NCBI GenBank assembly: GCA_947456095.1
Contig: CANGPX010000008.1
Span: forward strand, 1-37,431
Direction: 5' to 3'
Length of the DNA: 37,431 nucleotides
From: Acidimicrobiaceae bacterium
GTDB lineage: Bacteria > Actinomycetota > Acidimicrobiia > Acidimicrobiales > RAAP-2
The position numbers and the translations under genes are program-made. Below are positions 8,485-16,010 of the stretch, one piece after another. Positions within the stretch are counted from its first letter, which is position 1, and the number at the start of each line of letters is the position of its first letter. The notes under the pieces are model-generated. The model saw only the letters and a program-made list of their open reading frames with translations, ran no database searches and was not told the DNA's origin.

Positions 8485-9687
8485 ATGCCATCTCCGACAC
8501 CTCGGCACGGACGTCCAACTGAAAAGACGTTTCTCCGCCGCCGCATTGGCATTGCCACTGGGGCAGTGTTCTTCCTCGTTGTTGGCTACCTCTCGTTTTC
8601 ACTTGGGACATTCCTCGTTGACCCCGCCTATGGCACCTCGGCCGGTGCTCGTGGTGCTGAATGGGTGCGTGAACATGGCGGTGGTTCTTTGGTCACCTCC
8701 ATTGAGAACTGGTGGTACACGAGTCACCCGCCAGCCAAGGGCGGAAAACCAGCCGAAGGCTCCATCACCACGGGGAAGCAAGAAGGCCCTCGTGGGAGTC
8801 ATTTGCCAGCGCCGGCAACGATTCTTTCGCCGGCCACACCAGCGCTTCCCGGCGAAGGCACCTGGAGCCCTGTTGGCAACAGCGTTGACGGTTACCCGGC
8901 AATCTTGAAAGCAACGGTTCGGGTTGACGCGATTCATACAAGCGATGTCGCTGCCGTTGCTTGGATGGACACCACCTTGCTCAAGGCATCGCTCTACTCG
9001 GGATCATTCATTCCCGGTGGCGGGCCGTATGCAAACTCCGCACCCATCAAGCCACTGGCGGCCAAGTCCACCCTTGCTGCGTTCAACGCTGGTTTTCGGA
9101 TGGGTGATGCAAATGGTGGCTACTACACCGACCACAAGATGATCCTTCCGCTGCGCAGTGGTGCAGCGTCGTATGTGATCTACGACGACGGCAGTTCCAC
9201 GATTGGCATGTGGGGCAGAGACGTCACGATGACGAGCAACGTCGCCGCCGTTCGCCAGAACTTGGATCTCATCGTCGATGGGGCAAAGCCAGCAGCTGGG
9301 CTTTCTGTCAATAACAACTCGTCGTGGGGCAAGACGCTTGGCGGAGGCGTCTACGTCTGGCGCTCTGGCTATGGCATCACCGCAACTGGCGCACTGGTGT
9401 ACGTCGGTGGACCAAATATGTCGATTGTCTCGTTGGCCGACTTGCTCGTTCGAGCAGGTGCAGTTCGAGCAATGGAACTCGACATCAACACTGACTGGGT
9501 GCAGTATTCGACCTATTCGTACCCAGCTTCGAGTGCGGCAAACGGCGCAGATGGAACAAGTTTGTTGCCCAATATGGTCTCGTCACCCGCTCGCTATTTC
9601 ACCACGTGGTTCAACCGAGACTTCTTTGTGATGCAGGCACGTCCTCAGCAAACAACGCCAACGACGACTCCTCTGCCTGCTCCCTAG
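8485..9687 (+). CDS. membrane-anchored phosphodiester glycosidase (NAGPA/DUF2233-like) protein
   Basis: The 400-residue product has a basic N-terminus, one membrane helix at about residues 21-44, a Gly/Pro/Ser-rich linker to about residue 125, and then an extracytoplasmic domain. The domain carries the family pattern of the mammalian uncovering enzyme and its bacterial relatives: FNAGFRMGDANGGYYTD, then NLDLIVDG, then a block with RSGYGIT and GALVYVGG, and ALxxAGAVRAMELDINTDWVQ near the C-terminus. Bacterial members act on phosphodiester-linked sugars in envelope polymers; the substrate here is unknown. It stands between the helicase and the arabinan-precursor operon, and its stop shares the palindrome CTAG with the stop of convergent dprE2. 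A leaderless start at ATG 8485 is likely. Confidence 0.82.
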   Translation: MPSPTPRHGRPTEKTFLRRRIGIATGAVFFLVVGYLSFSLGTFLVDPAYGTSAGARGAEWVREHGGGSLVTSIENWWYTSHPPAKGGKPAEGSITTGKQEGPRGSHLPAPATILSPATPALPGEGTWSPVGNSVDGYPAILKATVRVDAIHTSDVAAVAWMDTTLLKASLYSGSFIPGGGPYANSAPIKPLAAKSTLAAFNAGFRMGDANGGYYTDHKMILPLRSGAASYVIYDDGSSTIGMWGRDVTMTSNVAAVRQNLDLIVDGAKPAAGLSVNNNSSWGKTLGGGVYVWRSGYGITATGALVYVGGPNMSIVSLADLLVRAGAVRAMELDINTDWVQYSTYSYPASSAANGADGTSLLPNMVSSPARYFTTWFNRDFFVMQARPQQTTPTTTPLPAP

Positions 9688-10448
9688 CCAGGCAGGCGTC
9701 GCCAGATGAACTCTGGCAGGTGGCGCAGGAGCACAAAGACGTACTTGAGCACTGACGGTGCATAGAGCACCGTTGTTTTCTTCGAGAGACCTTCGACAAT
9801 GACGGTTGCAACCGCATCGGCGGTTGTTGAAAATGGAGCCTTATCGAGGTGTGCGGTCATCTTGGTCGTGACGAATCCAGGTCGCACGATTTGCATCGTG
9901 ACCCCGGTCCCGCTCAGTGATGCGGCCAAGCCACGGCAAAAGCCATCGAGGCCCATCTTTCCAGCTCCGTAGGTGTAGTTCGCCTTGCGAGTACGGATAC
10001 CAGCAACGGTGGAGAGCACCACAATGTGGCCATAGCCTTGAGTAACGAGTCGACCCCGCACGCCAGCCAAAATCGCTGCAGGCCAGGTGGTGTTCACCGT
10101 GAACATCTCAGCAGTGCGATTTGGTGAATCATCATCTTTTGCTTGGTCTCCAAGCAGTCCAACAGCCATGAGCACGAGGTCGACTGGTTGGCCAAGTGCA
10201 CTGAAGGCCTCATCAACAGCCCGTGCAGCAGAGCTCTGGTCGGCGGCATTGCTGAAGACGAGTTCAACACTTGAGCAACCACTTGCCAACAGTTCGTCCT
10301 TCATGGCGCCAAGTGCCTCGGCACTGCGGCCAACGAGGACCACGCGGTCGAGTCGCTTGGCCACGAGTTGGCGAAGCGTTGCTTGCGCAATCTCTGAAGT
10401 ACCGCCGAAGATAATGGCGCTTTGCGGTTGACCAAATGCGTCACGCAT
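9684..10448 (-). CDS. dprE2: decaprenylphospho-beta-D-erythro-pentofuranosid-2-ulose 2-reductase-like SDR
   Basis: A 254-residue short-chain dehydrogenase/reductase. The nucleotide-binding turn is GGTSEIAQ (15-22), the expected serine lies in VLSTVAG, and the catalytic pair is Y160 and K164 (YGAGK). In mycobacteria DprE2 uses NADH to reduce the 2-keto intermediate made by DprE1, giving decaprenyl-phospho-arabinose, the arabinose donor for cell-wall arabinan. The assignment rests on the SDR motifs plus the gene order ubiA-dprE1-dprE2. The ATG start overlaps the end of dprE1 by 8 bases, so the genes are coupled. The stop overlaps that of the convergent 8485 gene by four bases. Polyprenyl length in this organism is unknown. 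Confidence 0.9.
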   Translation of the reverse strand: MRDAFGQPQSAIIFGGTSEIAQATLRQLVAKRLDRVVLVGRSAEALGAMKDELLASGCSSVELVFSNAADQSSAARAVDEAFSALGQPVDLVLMAVGLLGDQAKDDDSPNRTAEMFTVNTTWPAAILAGVRGRLVTQGYGHIVVLSTVAGIRTRKANYTYGAGKMGLDGFCRGLAASLSGTGVTMQIVRPGFVTTKMTAHLDKAPFSTTADAVATVIVEGLSKKTTVLYAPSVLKYVFVLLRHLPEFIWRRLPG

Positions 10449-11808
10449 GAGGAGTTCCTCTCAAGTTGAGTCGGCGGGCAAGGTCTGAAACCATGACGCC
10501 TTCAGGGTCCACCCGGTCAAGCACCGTGCGGAAGGCTTCGAGCCCCGGGTACATCTTGGCCACACTGGACGGTGACATCCGAGAGTCCTTGGCGAAGTAG
10601 ATCCGACCACCAGCTGCTGCTACCAGGTCATCGAGCTCATCGAGCACCTGGGGAAGTGCTGATGGACCAACAGGGAGATCTAAGGCCAAGGTCCATCCAG
10701 GAGTTGGGAATGACATGGGCGACAAGTTGCCCGGGCCGAAACGTTTGAGCACGGCGAGGAAGCTCGGCACCTTTGAGGTGGACAGGCGCTCAATGGCCAA
10801 GCGAATGGTCTCTGCCTCGTCATCTGGAACGACGAATTGATACTGGACAAAGCCGCGCTGGCCATAGAGGCGGTTCCAGTTGGCCACGCCGTCTAAGGGG
10901 TGGAAGAAGGTGGAGATGCGCTCAATGCCACCAATTTTGTTCTTTGGTGCTCGGCGGAACCATGCTTCGTTAAACGCCGTGATGGAGAGGCGGTTGAGCA
11001 GCCCAGATGGTGCATCGAACGGGACGCTCAGTCGAGGTTTTGTTGGGATGGCTTCGTCGGCACTGCCTCGACCTTGGACAAGATCTGCTGGAGCGTGATC
11101 ACCACGAGTGAGGACTCCTCGACCGAGTCGAGCGCCACTGGTCATGCAGTCCACCCAAGCAACGGAGTAACGATATCGATGATCGCCTTCAATCATGGCG
11201 GCCATGACGTCATCTAAATTGTTATGGCGAGTGGTGTCGACGCTTACATAGGCCGAATCAATCTTGAGCAACTTGATGGTGGCGCGAACAATGATGCCGG
11301 TCAGTCCCATGCCGCCGGCTGTTGCCCAAAACAGGTCTGGGTCTTGTGTCGCACTGACGTGCACCAGTCCCGTTGGGGTTGCAAGGTCAAGGGACAACAC
11401 GTGATTCATGAAGCTGCCATCGATGTGATGGTTCTTGCCATGGATGTCTGAGGCAATGGCGCCACCAATGGTGACCTGACGGGTGCCAGGGGTCACAGGG
11501 ACGAAGAATCCATGAGGAATTGCCACCGACAGCAAGGTGTCAATGGACACACCACTGCCGAGCGTGACGAGCCCAGAGGTGCGGTCAATGGGGCCAAATT
11601 CTTGTAAGGCAGCGTTTGACAGCACGATGCCACCTGCCACTTGGGCTGGGTCGCCGTAACTGCGACCGAGTCCTCGGGCAATGACACCACCCGAAGCCGT
11701 GGTCAAGAGTTGTTCGATCTCTGCTTCAGAGGTTGGCGTCACAATGGTCTGATTCGCTCGAGCGGTATTTCCCCACCCAGCAACGCTTGACCGGTGTTGT
11801 TCACCCAT
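10441..11808 (-). CDS. dprE1: decaprenylphosphoryl-beta-D-ribose 2-oxidase (FAD)
   Basis: This 455-residue vanillyl-alcohol-oxidase-family flavoprotein oxidises polyprenyl-phospho-ribose to the 2-keto sugar, the first half of its epimerisation to arabinose. FAD-binding elements are [10 protein letters not shown] (44-53) and [24 protein letters not shown]. The C-terminal substrate domain ends with [23 protein letters not shown] (K407, aligning with mycobacterial K418) and a basic SDLARRL tail. The residue aligning with Cys387 of the M. tuberculosis enzyme is Ala375 (GWTLALDLP), by eye alignment. The open frame reaches 11907, but those extra codons lie inside ubiA. ATG 11808 ([13 protein letters not shown]) gives the family length and an 8-base overlap with ubiA. 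It is the middle gene of a coupled operon. Confidence 0.95.
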   Translation of the reverse strand: MGEQHRSSVAGWGNTARANQTIVTPTSEAEIEQLLTTASGGVIARGLGRSYGDPAQVAGGIVLSNAALQEFGPIDRTSGLVTLGSGVSIDTLLSVAIPHGFFVPVTPGTRQVTIGGAIASDIHGKNHHIDGSFMNHVLSLDLATPTGLVHVSATQDPDLFWATAGGMGLTGIIVRATIKLLKIDSAYVSVDTTRHNNLDDVMAAMIEGDHRYRYSVAWVDCMTSGARLGRGVLTRGDHAPADLVQGRGSADEAIPTKPRLSVPFDAPSGLLNRLSITAFNEAWFRRAPKNKIGGIERISTFFHPLDGVANWNRLYGQRGFVQYQFVVPDDEAETIRLAIERLSTSKVPSFLAVLKRFGPGNLSPMSFPTPGWTLALDLPVGPSALPQVLDELDDLVAAAGGRIYFAKDSRMSPSSVAKMYPGLEAFRTVLDRVDPEGVMVSDLARRLNLRGTPHA

Positions 11809-12727
11809 AGACGCCACCAATGAACAAGCAAAGGAACAGCAGACCCAAGCCTTGGAGGAGTCGATCGTCGTAGACCAATTCCTCGGGGCTCCCACCTTTA
11901 CCGGCATCCATCAGGCGAAGCACATGAAGGACTCCAAACACGACGGGAATGGTGGTGAGTTCCAAGATGCCAAAGTGCGCGTTCGTCCCCCCATGTGGTG
12001 CGGCTTGGTCGAAGGTCCATAAGCAATAGGTCGTCACCGACACGCCAGCTGACAAGGTGAGGACGGCTTGGAGAAACGATGCGGTGTACTCGCCGAGGAC
12101 CGCACGAGTGATGCTCCGGTCTTTTCCAAGTGCTTGGAACTCACTCATGCGCTTACCCGTGACAATGAATAATGCGCCGAAACTGATGACGACGAGAAAC
12201 CACTTCGACAACGGAAGCTGCGTTGCCGCACCACCTGCTGCAGCCCGCAGGATGAATCCGGAGGCAACGCAACCGAGTTCAATGACCGCCACGCGTTTGA
12301 GACCTAAGCAGTAGGCGACATTAATGACGGCGTAGAGAACAATCAGCAGTCCAAGCTGTGCGCTGCCGCCAAGAAAGCTCAGAACAAGGCTTGCGGTCGC
12401 CAACACTGCGGCCACGAAGAGCGCAACAGTTGCCGAGACATCGCCACGGGCAATTGGCCGAGATTGCTTGGTTGGGTGCTGGCGATCCGCTGCAGCATCA
12501 ATGCAGTCGTTGAGGAGGTATGTGGCTGAGGCAATGAGGCAAAACGCCACAAAGGCAACTGCTGTCTTGCCCAGAATTTCGCGCTCTAAGAGCACGCCAG
12601 CAGCAGCCGGTGCCCCGACAACCAGAACGTTTTTGATCCATTGCCTTGGTCGCAGGGCTTCAATGAGCGAAGCGAAGGGGCCTTTATGGGTGACGCTCAC
12701 TCTGTCACCTTGATCGAGGGAAGCCAT
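11801..12727 (-). CDS. ubiA: UbiA-family decaprenyl-phosphate phosphoribosyltransferase
   Basis: A 308-residue integral membrane prenyltransferase-fold protein with about nine hydrophobic helices. The first aspartate-rich motif is [15 protein letters not shown] (from 73), the form typical of the phosphoribosyltransferase branch (Rv3806c-like) rather than quinone-synthesis UbiA. The second conserved region is FILRAAAGG. It transfers 5-phosphoribose from PRPP to polyprenyl phosphate, feeding DprE1/DprE2. The phosphatase step (Rv3807c-like) is not encoded here. It is the first gene of the operon, and ATG 12727 sits 7 bases after the -10 box TAGCCT, suggesting a leaderless message. Confidence 0.92.
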   Translation of the reverse strand: MASLDQGDRVSVTHKGPFASLIEALRPRQWIKNVLVVGAPAAAGVLLEREILGKTAVAFVAFCLIASATYLLNDCIDAAADRQHPTKQSRPIARGDVSATVALFVAAVLATASLVLSFLGGSAQLGLLIVLYAVINVAYCLGLKRVAVIELGCVASGFILRAAAGGAATQLPLSKWFLVVISFGALFIVTGKRMSEFQALGKDRSITRAVLGEYTASFLQAVLTLSAGVSVTTYCLWTFDQAAPHGGTNAHFGILELTTIPVVFGVLHVLRLMDAGKGGSPEELVYDDRLLQGLGLLFLCLFIGGVYG

Positions 12728-12734
12728 GAATTTG

Positions 12735-12740
12735 AGGCTA
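12735..12740 (-). promoter_or_regulatory. -10 box (TAGCCT) of the ubiA-dprE1-dprE2 operon
   Basis: On the minus strand TAGCCT is followed by seven bases and the ATG of ubiA at 12727. No Shine-Dalgarno lies between, which fits a leaderless start. It is back-to-back with the promoter of the B12-binding gene, with about 57 bases between the two -10 boxes. Confidence 0.45.
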
Positions 12741-12797
12741 GCAGTGTGCCTGTTTGATCCTTGGGAACGAGATTACCGAGGGGGTCGACGAAACGCG

Positions 12798-12803
12798 TAT
12801 CAT
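12798..12803 (+). promoter_or_regulatory. -10 box (TATCAT) of the B12-binding subunit gene
   Basis: TATCAT matches the -10 consensus well and stands seven bases before GTG 12811. Its last AT belongs to an in-frame ATG (12802). If this box is the promoter, that ATG cannot be the start, because it would lie upstream of the transcript. Confidence 0.5.
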
Positions 12804-12810
12804 GGAGCCC

Positions 12811-13230
12811 GTGCAACGTACGTATCGAGTGATCGTGGCAAAGCCCGGCCTAGACGGCCATGACCGTGGAGCAAAGATCATTGCCCGCGCCCTGCGTGAC
12901 GATGGATTTGAAGTCGTCTACACCGGTCTGCATCAAACTCCTGAACAGATTGTCTTTGCCACCGTGCAAGAAGACGCAGACGCGGTTGGCCTGTCGATTT
13001 TGTCGGGTTCGCATCTCACGTTGATCCCACGCATCATTGACCTGCTCCGTGAAGCAGGTCGAGACGATGTGGTGTTGATGGTTGGCGGGATCATTCCTGA
13101 AGCCGACATTCCCGTGTTGAAAGCAGCCGGCGTTGCCGAGGTCTTTACCCCAGGCGCCCCGCTTCCTTCGATTGGCAAGTGGCTTGAAGATGCCTTGGAC
13201 GCCAGAGAAGGCGAACTCGCTGGTCAGTGA
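12811..13230 (+). CDS. stand-alone cobalamin-binding subunit of an acyl-CoA mutase (methylmalonyl-CoA mutase small chain type)
   Basis: The product is 139 residues from GTG 12811 (142 if ATG 12802 is used). It is a single B12-binding Rossmann-like domain with DGHDRG at 15-20; H17 is the lower axial ligand of cobalamin and D15 is its hydrogen-bond partner. The later GLSILSGSH and [10 protein letters not shown] cradle the nucleotide tail. Such separate domains partner with a large (beta/alpha)8 subunit in split methylmalonyl-, isobutyryl- or 2-hydroxyisobutyryl-CoA mutases. The large subunit is not in this window. The neighbouring sucCD genes make the methylmalonyl-CoA to succinyl-CoA reaction the likeliest. 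The start is uncertain: TATCAT plus 7 bases favours GTG 12811. Confidence 0.88.
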   Translation: MQRTYRVIVAKPGLDGHDRGAKIIARALRDDGFEVVYTGLHQTPEQIVFATVQEDADAVGLSILSGSHLTLIPRIIDLLREAGRDDVVLMVGGIIPEADIPVLKAAGVAEVFTPGAPLPSIGKWLEDALDAREGELAGQ

Positions 13231-13263
13231 AGTTTCGCGAGTGAAGTTGTCCCATTTTCTGTC

Positions 13264-13293
13264 TTGACGCCTGCGCGCGTCTGCGGCAGATAC
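13264..13293 (+). promoter_or_regulatory. possible promoter of sucCD
   Basis: TTGACG at 13264-13269 is a good -35. AGATAC at 13288-13293 follows after 18 bases and is a fair -10. This would leave a short leader of about 15-17 bases containing the AAGGAG site before ATG 13316. The -10 is not perfect, so this is tentative. Confidence 0.4.
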
Positions 13294-13315
13294 GAGAGCA
13301 GTGAAGGAGCAGTCA

Positions 13316-14458
13316 ATGGATCTCTTCGAGTATCAGGGCAAGCAGTACTTCGCCCAGTTCGGAATCTCAGTGTCACCGGGCGGCGTTGCCGACACGGTTG
13401 ACGAGGCCGTCGCCGCAGCCGAAAAGGCTGGATATCCAGTGGTCGTCAAGGCTCAGGTAAAAGTCGGTGGTCGTGGCAAGGCCGGTGGCATCAAGCTCGC
13501 CGACAACGCCGATGAAGTTCGTCTCCATGCCGGAAACATCCTTGGCATGGACATCAAGGGCCACGTGGTGCGCCGCTTGTGGGTCGAGCACTCTTCAGAC
13601 ATTGCCAAGGAGTACTACGCGAGCTTCACGCTCGATCGCCCAAACAAGTGCCACCTCGGCATGTTGTCCAAAGAAGGTGGCGTTGAAATCGAAGTCGTGG
13701 CTGAGGAGAACCCAGACGCCATTGCCAAGATTTCCATTGACCCGATTGTTGGACTCACCTTGGAAGCAGCAACTGAGTGGGTTGCTGCGGCAAACCTCGA
13801 CGAAGAAGCTCGGGTCCAAGCTGCTCAACTGCTGGTCAAGCTCTACACCTGCTACGTCGAAGGCGACTGCGACTTGGCTGAAATCAACCCGCTCATCTTG
13901 ACCACTGAAGGACAAGTCCACGCGCTTGATGCCAAGGTCACCTTGGACGACAACGCTTCGTACCGTCACCCCGAGTGGGCGGACTTCGCCTGGGGCGAAA
14001 CTGAAGACGTTCGTGAGCAAATGGCGAAAGAAAAGGGCCTCAACTACATTGGCCTTGATGGCACGGTCGGCATTATTGCCAACGGCGCTGGTCTTGCGAT
14101 GTCGACGCTCGATGTGGTGAACCAAGTTGGCGGCTCAGCGGCGAACTTCTTAGACATTGGTGGTGGTGCAAGCCCCGACGTCATGGCAGCAGCCTTGGAA
14201 GTCATCAACTCTGACCCAAAGGTCAAGGCCATCTTCGTCAACATCTTCGGTGGCATCACCAAAGTTGATGACGTGGCCAACGGCATCTTGGAAGCGCTGC
14301 GTCGGGTGACGATTGCTGCTCCAATTGTGCTTCGCCTTGACGGCACGAACGCTGCCGAAGGCCGTGCCCTTCTCCAGCCACACTTAAATGACCAACTGAT
14401 CGCCGAGCCGACCATGCTCGACGCTGCCCGCCGAGCCGTTGCGCTCGCAGGAAAGTAG
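13316..14458 (+). CDS. sucC: succinyl-CoA synthetase (ADP-forming) beta subunit
   Basis: The 380-residue product is of usual length (E. coli about 388). It starts MDLFEYQGKQYF and has an ATP-grasp domain (VVKAQVKVGGRGKAGGIK for nucleotide binding, CDLAEINPL for metal binding). The C-terminal CoA-ligase domain has GIIANGAGLAMSTLDVV and NIFGGITKVDDVANGI. With SucD it interconverts succinyl-CoA plus ADP and succinate plus ATP in the TCA cycle. ATG 13316 is chosen over the upstream GTG 13301 because AAGGAG lies 8 bases before it and the family begins there. sucD follows after 8 bases. The B12-binding mutase subunit just upstream suggests this pair may also drain succinyl-CoA from propionate-type catabolism. 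Confidence 0.97.
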   Translation: MDLFEYQGKQYFAQFGISVSPGGVADTVDEAVAAAEKAGYPVVVKAQVKVGGRGKAGGIKLADNADEVRLHAGNILGMDIKGHVVRRLWVEHSSDIAKEYYASFTLDRPNKCHLGMLSKEGGVEIEVVAEENPDAIAKISIDPIVGLTLEAATEWVAAANLDEEARVQAAQLLVKLYTCYVEGDCDLAEINPLILTTEGQVHALDAKVTLDDNASYRHPEWADFAWGETEDVREQMAKEKGLNYIGLDGTVGIIANGAGLAMSTLDVVNQVGGSAANFLDIGGGASPDVMAAALEVINSDPKVKAIFVNIFGGITKVDDVANGILEALRRVTIAAPIVLRLDGTNAAEGRALLQPHLNDQLIAEPTMLDAARRAVALAGK

Positions 14459-14466
14459 GAGCCGAA

Positions 14467-15354
14467 ATGAGCATCTTCGTTGATGAGAACACCAAGGTCA
14501 TTGTCCAAGGACTGACCGGCGGCCAAGGACGCTTTCATGGCCTTCGCAACCGCGACTACGGCACAAAGGTTGTTGCTGGTACATCACCTTCAAAGGCTGG
14601 GACCGATGTTGATGGCGTGCCGATCTACGCCAACATGGCTGAAGCCGTTGCGGCAACTGGTGCGACGGCATCGTTCGTTGTTGTCCCCCCAGCTGGCGCA
14701 TGTGCCGCCATCATGGAGGCTGCACAAGCCGGCATTGAGTTCATTGTCTGCATCACCGAAGGCATCCCTGCCCAAGATGAAGCGCTGACCTATGCCCGCC
14801 TCGTCCAAGAGTTCCCTGGAACTCGTCTGCTTGGTCCAAACTGCCCAGGCATCATCAGCCCTGGAAAGTGCAACATTGGCATCACGTCCGGTGACATTGC
14901 GCTCGCCGGTGGCCCTGTTGGCATTGTGAGCCGGTCAGGCACCTTGACCTACCAGGCGCTCTATGAGCTCTCAAGCCAAGGTATTGGCCAGACCACTTGT
15001 GTTGGTATTGGTGGCGACCCCGTTCCTGGAACGAACTTCATTGACTGCCTTGAAGCCTTCCAAGCTGACCCAGAGACCAAGGCCATCATGATGATTGGCG
15101 AAATTGGTGGCTCCGAAGAAGAGCGTGCGGCCCAGTACATTGCCGACTACGTCACCAAGCCCGTTGTGTCTTACGTCGCTGGCGTGACCGCTCCTCCTGG
15201 ACGCAAGATGGGCCACGCTGGTGCGATCATCTCGGGTTCACAAGGCACTGCTCAAGCCAAGATGGATGCGCTTCGCGCTGCTGGGGTCACCATTGCCCTC
15301 AACCCAACTGAAGCTGGCAACGCCATGATCGAGGTCGTAAAGAACCTCAAGTGA
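14467..15354 (+). CDS. sucD: succinyl-CoA synthetase alpha subunit
   Basis: The 295-residue product has full family length. The N-terminal CoA-binding Rossmann domain carries GLTGGQGRFHG and later GPNCPGIISP. The phosphorylated catalytic histidine is H250 in GHAGAI. The ATG has the ribosome site AGGAG within GTAGGAGCCGAAATG, overlapping the sucC stop region, so the genes are co-transcribed and probably co-translated. The stop TGA 15352-15354 overlaps a GTG (15351) that opens a 15-codon ORF leading to the purN start. Confidence 0.97.
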   Translation: MSIFVDENTKVIVQGLTGGQGRFHGLRNRDYGTKVVAGTSPSKAGTDVDGVPIYANMAEAVAATGATASFVVVPPAGACAAIMEAAQAGIEFIVCITEGIPAQDEALTYARLVQEFPGTRLLGPNCPGIISPGKCNIGITSGDIALAGGPVGIVSRSGTLTYQALYELSSQGIGQTTCVGIGGDPVPGTNFIDCLEAFQADPETKAIMMIGEIGGSEEERAAQYIADYVTKPVVSYVAGVTAPPGRKMGHAGAIISGSQGTAQAKMDALRAAGVTIALNPTEAGNAMIEVVKNLK

Positions 15355-15398
15355 TCGCGACCACCGGCTCACCTGACCACGCGACTGCGAGCAGGTGA
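15351..15398 (+). other. possible 15-codon leader ORF between sucD and purN
   Basis: GTG 15351 overlaps the sucD stop (GTGA) and opens a frame of 15 sense codons (MIATTGSPDHATASR) ending at TGA 15396-15398, four bases before the purN GTG. It has no ribosome site of its own, so it would be read only by ribosomes re-initiating after sucD. It crosses the whole left arm and part of the right arm of the hairpin at 15362-15405. The peptide shows no obvious amino-acid theme. It may be chance; its interest lies in its position. Confidence 0.25.
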
Positions 15399-15405
15399 GC
15401 TGGTG
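15362..15405 (+). promoter_or_regulatory. 14-bp hairpin enclosing the purN ribosome site and start codon
   Basis: Bases 15362-15375 (CACCGGCTCACCTG) pair with 15392-15405 (CAGGTGAGCTGGTG): 13 Watson-Crick pairs and one G-U in RNA, with a 16-base loop. The right arm contains the Shine-Dalgarno AGGTGAG (15393-15399) and the entire GTG start (15403-15405) of purN. No T-run follows, so it is not a classic intrinsic terminator. It looks built to occlude purN translation unless opened. Confidence 0.6.
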
Positions 15406-15996
15406 CGCGTCGCCGTGTTGGTTTCGGGAACAGGCACGATTTTGGAAGCCATGTTCGCCGCCCAGGTGCCGATTGGTTTGGTCGTTGCCGATCGCCCCTG
15501 CCGAGGACTCGACCTTGCCAAGTCGCAAGGGGTGGCTGCTTTGCTCGTTGACCGCAGTGACTTTGGCGGGTTCACCACTTCGTTTGACCGTGCGGCCTAC
15601 TCGCAGGCTTTGGCTGACTCCATGGCAGACCGCTCCATTGATCTTGTGGCGATGGCCGGATTTGGCACAATTTTGACTGAAGCGTTCCATGTGGCGTATC
15701 CGGGTCGCATCTTGAATACCCACCCATCGCTGTTGCCGTTGTTCAAAGGCTGGCATGCAGTTGACGATGCACTGCGTGCCGGGGTGACAGAGACTGGCTG
15801 CACCGTGCACGTGGCAACTGTTGCCTTAGATGAAGGACCGATTTTGGCCCAACAATCCGTTAGCGTGGTCGAAGGCGACACGGCAGAGACTTTGCAAGAG
15901 CGCATCAAGCAAGTTGAGCGAACGCTGTACCCAGCAACCATCATGGCGGTGTTAGATCGCCTTCATCACAACCTGCCCGTAGCGGGCGAAAACTAA
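15403..15996 (+). CDS. purN: phosphoribosylglycinamide formyltransferase (GAR transformylase)
   Basis: A 197-residue enzyme that transfers the formyl group of 10-formyl-THF to GAR in purine synthesis. The N-terminal VAVLVSGTGTILEAM binds the nucleotide. The catalytic residues N105 and H107 (ILNTHPSLLP) and D143 (ALDEGPILAQ) are present. The SGTGT in place of the usual SGxGSN is a small deviation. The GTG start with AGGTGAG upstream is best because the family begins at this point. The start is inside a strong hairpin, which suggests translational control or coupling. purH follows after 14 bases, and folD, which supplies 10-formyl-THF, is the next gene but one. Confidence 0.94.
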   Translation: MRVAVLVSGTGTILEAMFAAQVPIGLVVADRPCRGLDLAKSQGVAALLVDRSDFGGFTTSFDRAAYSQALADSMADRSIDLVAMAGFGTILTEAFHVAYPGRILNTHPSLLPLFKGWHAVDDALRAGVTETGCTVHVATVALDEGPILAQQSVSVVEGDTAETLQERIKQVERTLYPATIMAVLDRLHHNLPVAGEN

Positions 15997-16010
15997 GAGA
16001 GAATTACACT

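Noticed and set aside
11809..11907. 33-codon extension of the dprE1 frame
   Set aside because: It lies within ubiA coding sequence in another frame and is not part of the DprE1 family. ATG 11808 fits the family and gives an 8-base overlap.
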